Source: Desulfocapsa sp.
GTDB lineage: Bacteria > Desulfobacterota > Desulfobulbia > Desulfobulbales > Desulfocapsaceae
Length of the DNA: 9,024 nt
Assembly: GCA_029934815.1 (NCBI GenBank)
Contig: JAOZLM010000079.1
Location: 1 to 9,024 of the forward strand
Reading direction: 5' to 3'
Positions 6,632-9,024 of this stretch are shown here, piece by piece. The notes beneath the pieces are model-generated. The model searched no databases. It had not been told where the DNA came from and saw only the letters and a program-made list of their open reading frames with translations. Positions within the stretch are counted from its first letter, which is position 1. Each line of letters begins with the position of its first letter. The translations under genes and the position numbers were made by a program.

Positions 6632-7234
6632 TCAATTGCGAAGCAACTGGACCACACCATCACTAATAAATTGTACAGCAAGGGCAGCCAGAATCACTCC
6701 CAGTAAGCGACGCAGGATATCATCTCCGGTGCGTCCCACCAGGACTTTCACTTTATCAGAAAACAGAAGCGCAAGAAACGTTATCCCATAGCTAATAAGA
6801 ACTGCAAGCACCAGCCCCAGAGTGGCACCGGGTGTTTCTCTGTTTGAGAACAAAAGGATTGTCAGAGTGAGGCAACCGGGGCCGGCAATCAGCGGGATAG
6901 ACATGGGGAACACCGAGATATCAATGTTTTTCGATGCCGTACCATACTCTATTTCACGGGTGATAAGACCAAAAGCCGTTACAAAAAGTAAAATACCACC
7001 AGACACACGTAGAGCCTCAATGGAAATGCCAAGCCGACGGAGTAACGCCTCGCCTAAAAAAGCAAATGCAAGCACAATAATTGTGGAAATAAGACAGGTC
7101 TTCAGTGCCATCTTTTTGCGACGGGCACCATCACCTTCACCCGCCATTAGTGCCTGAAAGATCAGGGCCGCACCAATGGGATCTATGATCACAAAATAAG
7201 AAGTTAATCCATGCAGAAAAACACTGATATCCAT
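6632..7234 (-). CDS. MarC/UPF0056-family integral membrane protein
   Basis: This protein of 200 residues is almost entirely membrane helices, about six: roughly 7-28, 45-64, 75-93, 108-130, 138-158 and 175-196. The family marks are present: FVIIDPIGA early in the first helix, RVSGGILLFVTAFGL (76-90), FPMSIPLIAGPG (109-120) and the closing GDDILRRLLGVILAALAVQF (170-189). MarC-family proteins are inner-membrane proteins whose substrate is unknown. The early link to multiple antibiotic resistance was not upheld, so no resistance role should be read from the name. AGGG lies 8 bases before ATG 7234. Only 15 bases separate it from the ABC ATPase gene, so it is probably carried on the same transcript, although it is not a usual component of such a transporter. 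Confidence 0.9.
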   Translation of the reverse strand: MDISVFLHGLTSYFVIIDPIGAALIFQALMAGEGDGARRKKMALKTCLISTIIVLAFAFLGEALLRRLGISIEALRVSGGILLFVTAFGLITREIEYGTASKNIDISVFPMSIPLIAGPGCLTLTILLFSNRETPGATLGLVLAVLISYGITFLALLFSDKVKVLVGRTGDDILRRLLGVILAALAVQFISDGVVQLLRN

Positions 7235-7249
7235 TAAAACAACCCTGAT

Positions 7250-8044
7250 TTAACCAAGAAGCAGACCATCATCAGCCAGCTCTTCGCCCCTTACCCGGTT
7301 AAACATCTCAAGGAGATGTGCCACATCAAGCTTATCACGTTCAGCACCGGAAACATCCAGTACAATCTTCCCCTGATGGAGCATCACTGTGCGCTCACCG
7401 CTGGCAAGGGCATCTTTCATGGAATGGGTGACCATCATTACGGTGAGTCCAAATTCCTCAACCACCCTGTTTGTGAGATCTAGGATAAAAGCAGCCATAC
7501 GGGGATCGAGTGCCGCAGTGTGTTCATCAAGCAGCAACAGGTGACTGTCAGATAGGGTTGCCATCACCAGACTTACCGCCTGACGCTGTCCGCCCGACAG
7601 CAGACCAATGGAATCGCCAAGACGATCTTCAAGACCGAGTTTCAGCATCGCAATACGATCCCGAAAAAATTGCCTGCGTTTGCCGGAAAGAGCAAGTTGC
7701 CAGCCTCTTTTTTTCCCGCGGCTACAGGCAAGTGCCATATTTTCTTCAATGGTGAGTGTAGCGCAGGTTCCGGCCAGTGGATTTTGAAAAACTCTGGCAG
7801 CATATTGCGCCCGTTTATGCACTGGCCAGCTGGTCACATCAACATTATCAATCTTTACCTGCCCGCCGCTGATTGACGCCTCCCCACTTACAGCTCCAAG
7901 CAGGGTTGATTTTCCTGCACCATTAGAACCGATTATCGTTACAAATTCATGTTCAGGGATACGAAGACTAACCCCTCGCAGTGCCTTATTCTCAAGAACA
8001 GTGCCTTCATTAAAAGTGATACGGATATCATTCAGCTCTATCAT
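7250..8044 (-). CDS. ABC transporter ATP-binding protein (TrpXYZ/ABC.X4-like importer)
   Basis: This cytoplasmic ATPase of 264 residues would power the permease encoded just upstream. It has all ABC motifs: Walker A GSNGAGKST (39-47), Q-loop Q87 in RVFQNP, signature LSGGQRQ (149-155), Walker B LLLLDE with catalytic E174, the D-loop AALD (177-180) and switch histidine H207 in MVTHSM. DEHTAALDP, with histidine after the catalytic glutamate where most ABC proteins have P or A, is typical of the ATPases paired with BPL/LivH-like permeases and ABC_sub_bind-type receptors. Its ATG overlaps the permease TGA as ATGA, indicating translational coupling. The substrate is unknown. Some relatives are annotated for tryptophan or tyrosine, but the sequence cannot confirm this. 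Confidence 0.92.
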   Translation of the reverse strand: MIELNDIRITFNEGTVLENKALRGVSLRIPEHEFVTIIGSNGAGKSTLLGAVSGEASISGGQVKIDNVDVTSWPVHKRAQYAARVFQNPLAGTCATLTIEENMALACSRGKKRGWQLALSGKRRQFFRDRIAMLKLGLEDRLGDSIGLLSGGQRQAVSLVMATLSDSHLLLLDEHTAALDPRMAAFILDLTNRVVEEFGLTVMMVTHSMKDALASGERTVMLHQGKIVLDVSGAERDKLDVAHLLEMFNRVRGEELADDGLLLG

Positions 8045-8943
8045 TTTGAGCCCCGTTTCCTAATTGTGGCACGCACTTTTCCCTTCATTTTAGGAACAAT
8101 CAGTGCAGCAGCCACAAGTACGGCCGTAATTAAATTCAGATCTGATGCCTGCATACCAAACATTCCGCTACTGAGCGCAAAGGCAACAGCCAGCCGATAG
8201 AGAATAGAGCCTACAATAACAGCAAGAACAGCCACCCAGAGCTGACGTCCGGATAATAATGTCTGGCCAAGAATCACCGCTGCAAGCCCCACAACAATTG
8301 TCCCCACACCGGATGTCACATCAGCAAAGGAATTACTCATGGTGAAAAGTGCTCCGGCAAGGCCAACAAGCCCATTGGAAAGAGCCAGTCCAACATAGGT
8401 ATAAAACCCGACATTTCCACCCTGTGCAGCAACCATGGCATCATTTACTCCTGTTGCCCGAAGAGCCAATCCAAAATCACTGGATAAAAGTCTGATGGAA
8501 AACAGAGCCACCAGAAGCACCATAACAAAAACCACAGCAAGATTTGTATGGAGAGGATCAAAGCCCAGGCTTTCAAATGATGTGAAAATAGTCTTCTCAC
8601 CGAGCAGAGCAATATTTGGTCTGCCCATAATCCGAATATTAATGGAGAAAGCGGCAATCATGGTGAGGATGGAGGCAAGAAGATGCAGAATACCACAACG
8701 GACAGCAAGAAAGGCTGTTACAAGCCCGCAGGCACCACCGGCAAGTATGGCAAAGCCGGTGGCCAGCCAGGGATCAACTCCTGCAACAATGGCGGTGGCG
8801 GCAACTGCGCCACCCATTGGAAAACTTCCGTCAACGGTGAGATCCGGAAAGTCCAGAACACGAAAGGTCAGATAGACCCCTAGTGCCACCAGACCATAAA
8901 TCAGACCAATTTCAAGGGTTCCTAAAAATGCAAACAGAGACAT
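8041..8943 (-). CDS. ABC transporter permease (TrpXYZ/ABC.X4-like, LivH-type fold)
   Basis: This polytopic inner-membrane protein of 300 residues has about eight or nine hydrophobic segments (for example 8-28, 43-80, 86-103, 134-152, 182-202, 212-230, 236-255 and 268-284). It resembles the LivH/RbsC permease superfamily. FPDLTVDGSFPMGGAV (32-47) is characteristic of the class that pairs with ABC_sub_bind receptors. The cytoplasmic loop GLALRATGVNDAMVAAQG (158-175) is the coupling segment that contacts the ATPase. LNLITAVLVAAALIVPK ends the last helix, followed by a basic tail (286-300). ATG 8943 follows the stop of the solute-binding protein gene by 18 bases. No strong Shine-Dalgarno sequence is visible. 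Confidence 0.9.
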   Translation of the reverse strand: MSLFAFLGTLEIGLIYGLVALGVYLTFRVLDFPDLTVDGSFPMGGAVAATAIVAGVDPWLATGFAILAGGACGLVTAFLAVRCGILHLLASILTMIAAFSINIRIMGRPNIALLGEKTIFTSFESLGFDPLHTNLAVVFVMVLLVALFSIRLLSSDFGLALRATGVNDAMVAAQGGNVGFYTYVGLALSNGLVGLAGALFTMSNSFADVTSGVGTIVVGLAAVILGQTLLSGRQLWVAVLAVIVGSILYRLAVAFALSSGMFGMQASDLNLITAVLVAAALIVPKMKGKVRATIRKRGSK

Positions 8944-8961
8944 TTCAGTTTTCTGTTTGTT

Positions 8962-9024
8962 TTATTTATTATTAGATGCGCGTTTAAGCATTGCATCAGA
9001 AAAAGTGATTCCAAGTTTCTCTGC
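8962..9024 (-). CDS. C-terminus of an ABC transporter substrate-binding protein (partial)
   Basis: Only the last 20 codons and the TAA are in the window; the rest lies to the right. I translated the fragment by hand as AEKLGITFSDAMLKRASNNK. It matches the usual C-terminal ending of ABC_sub_bind (PF04392-type) periplasmic receptors, in which an A-x-x-LG-(I/L)-T segment is followed by a short helix such as LLxRA. Position supports the call: it lies immediately upstream of the permease and ATPase genes, the usual receptor-permease-ATPase order. The 20 residues alone would be weak evidence. Confidence 0.65.
   Translation of the reverse strand, partial: AEKLGITFSDAMLKRASNNK

Overview
The window looks like chromosomal DNA of a Gram-negative, probably anaerobic bacterium of the Desulfobacterota, perhaps close to the Desulfobulbales. 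This is an inference from gene types: a cyclic-nucleotide-binding/DUF4388 sensor, a YkgJ-type cysteine-cluster protein, LarB, and an intergenic element of a kind I associate with delta-proteobacterial genomes. Moderate GC and tight leftward operons fit, but no 16S or other decisive marker is present. All genes except one read leftward (minus strand).

Layout from left to right. (1) Positions 1-392, minus: the 5' 130 codons of a gene that runs off the left edge. Its product is recognisably a ubiquitin-conjugating-enzyme (E2/UBC)-like protein with a candidate catalytic cysteine. It is the most unusual item here. A good sigma70-type promoter (435-462) lies in front of it, so it probably begins a leftward transcription unit whose other members lie outside the window. 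(2) Positions 536-1591, plus, divergent from the E2 gene across a 143-base AT-rich spacer: a soluble protein with a cysteine-rich N-terminus, a cNMP-binding-like domain and a C-terminal DUF4388/PATAN domain. (3) Positions 5533 to 1599, minus: a compact operon of fused secDF, a YkgJ-family cysteine-cluster protein and a HAD-family phosphatase, joined by a 6-base gap and a 4-base overlap. (4) Positions 5534-5744: a noncoding spacer with a symmetrical, repeat-like element (about 5571-5727). (5) Positions 5745-6536, minus: larB, for nickel-pincer cofactor synthesis. (6) Positions 9024 to 6632, minus: the C-terminus of a probable ABC solute-binding protein, a permease and an ATPase (permease and ATPase overlap by ATGA), then a MarC-family membrane protein 15 bases downstream. 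This resembles the TrpXYZ-like ABC importer class, whose substrate cannot be read from sequence.

Functionally, regions 3 to 6 are ordinary housekeeping and transport: Sec export energised by the proton gradient, cofactor synthesis and small-solute uptake. Region 1 is where an under-described system could sit. A bacterial E2-like protein with its own promoter predicts partners (E1/ThiF-like, ubiquitin-like, JAB or RING-like) immediately left of position 1, which I cannot see.
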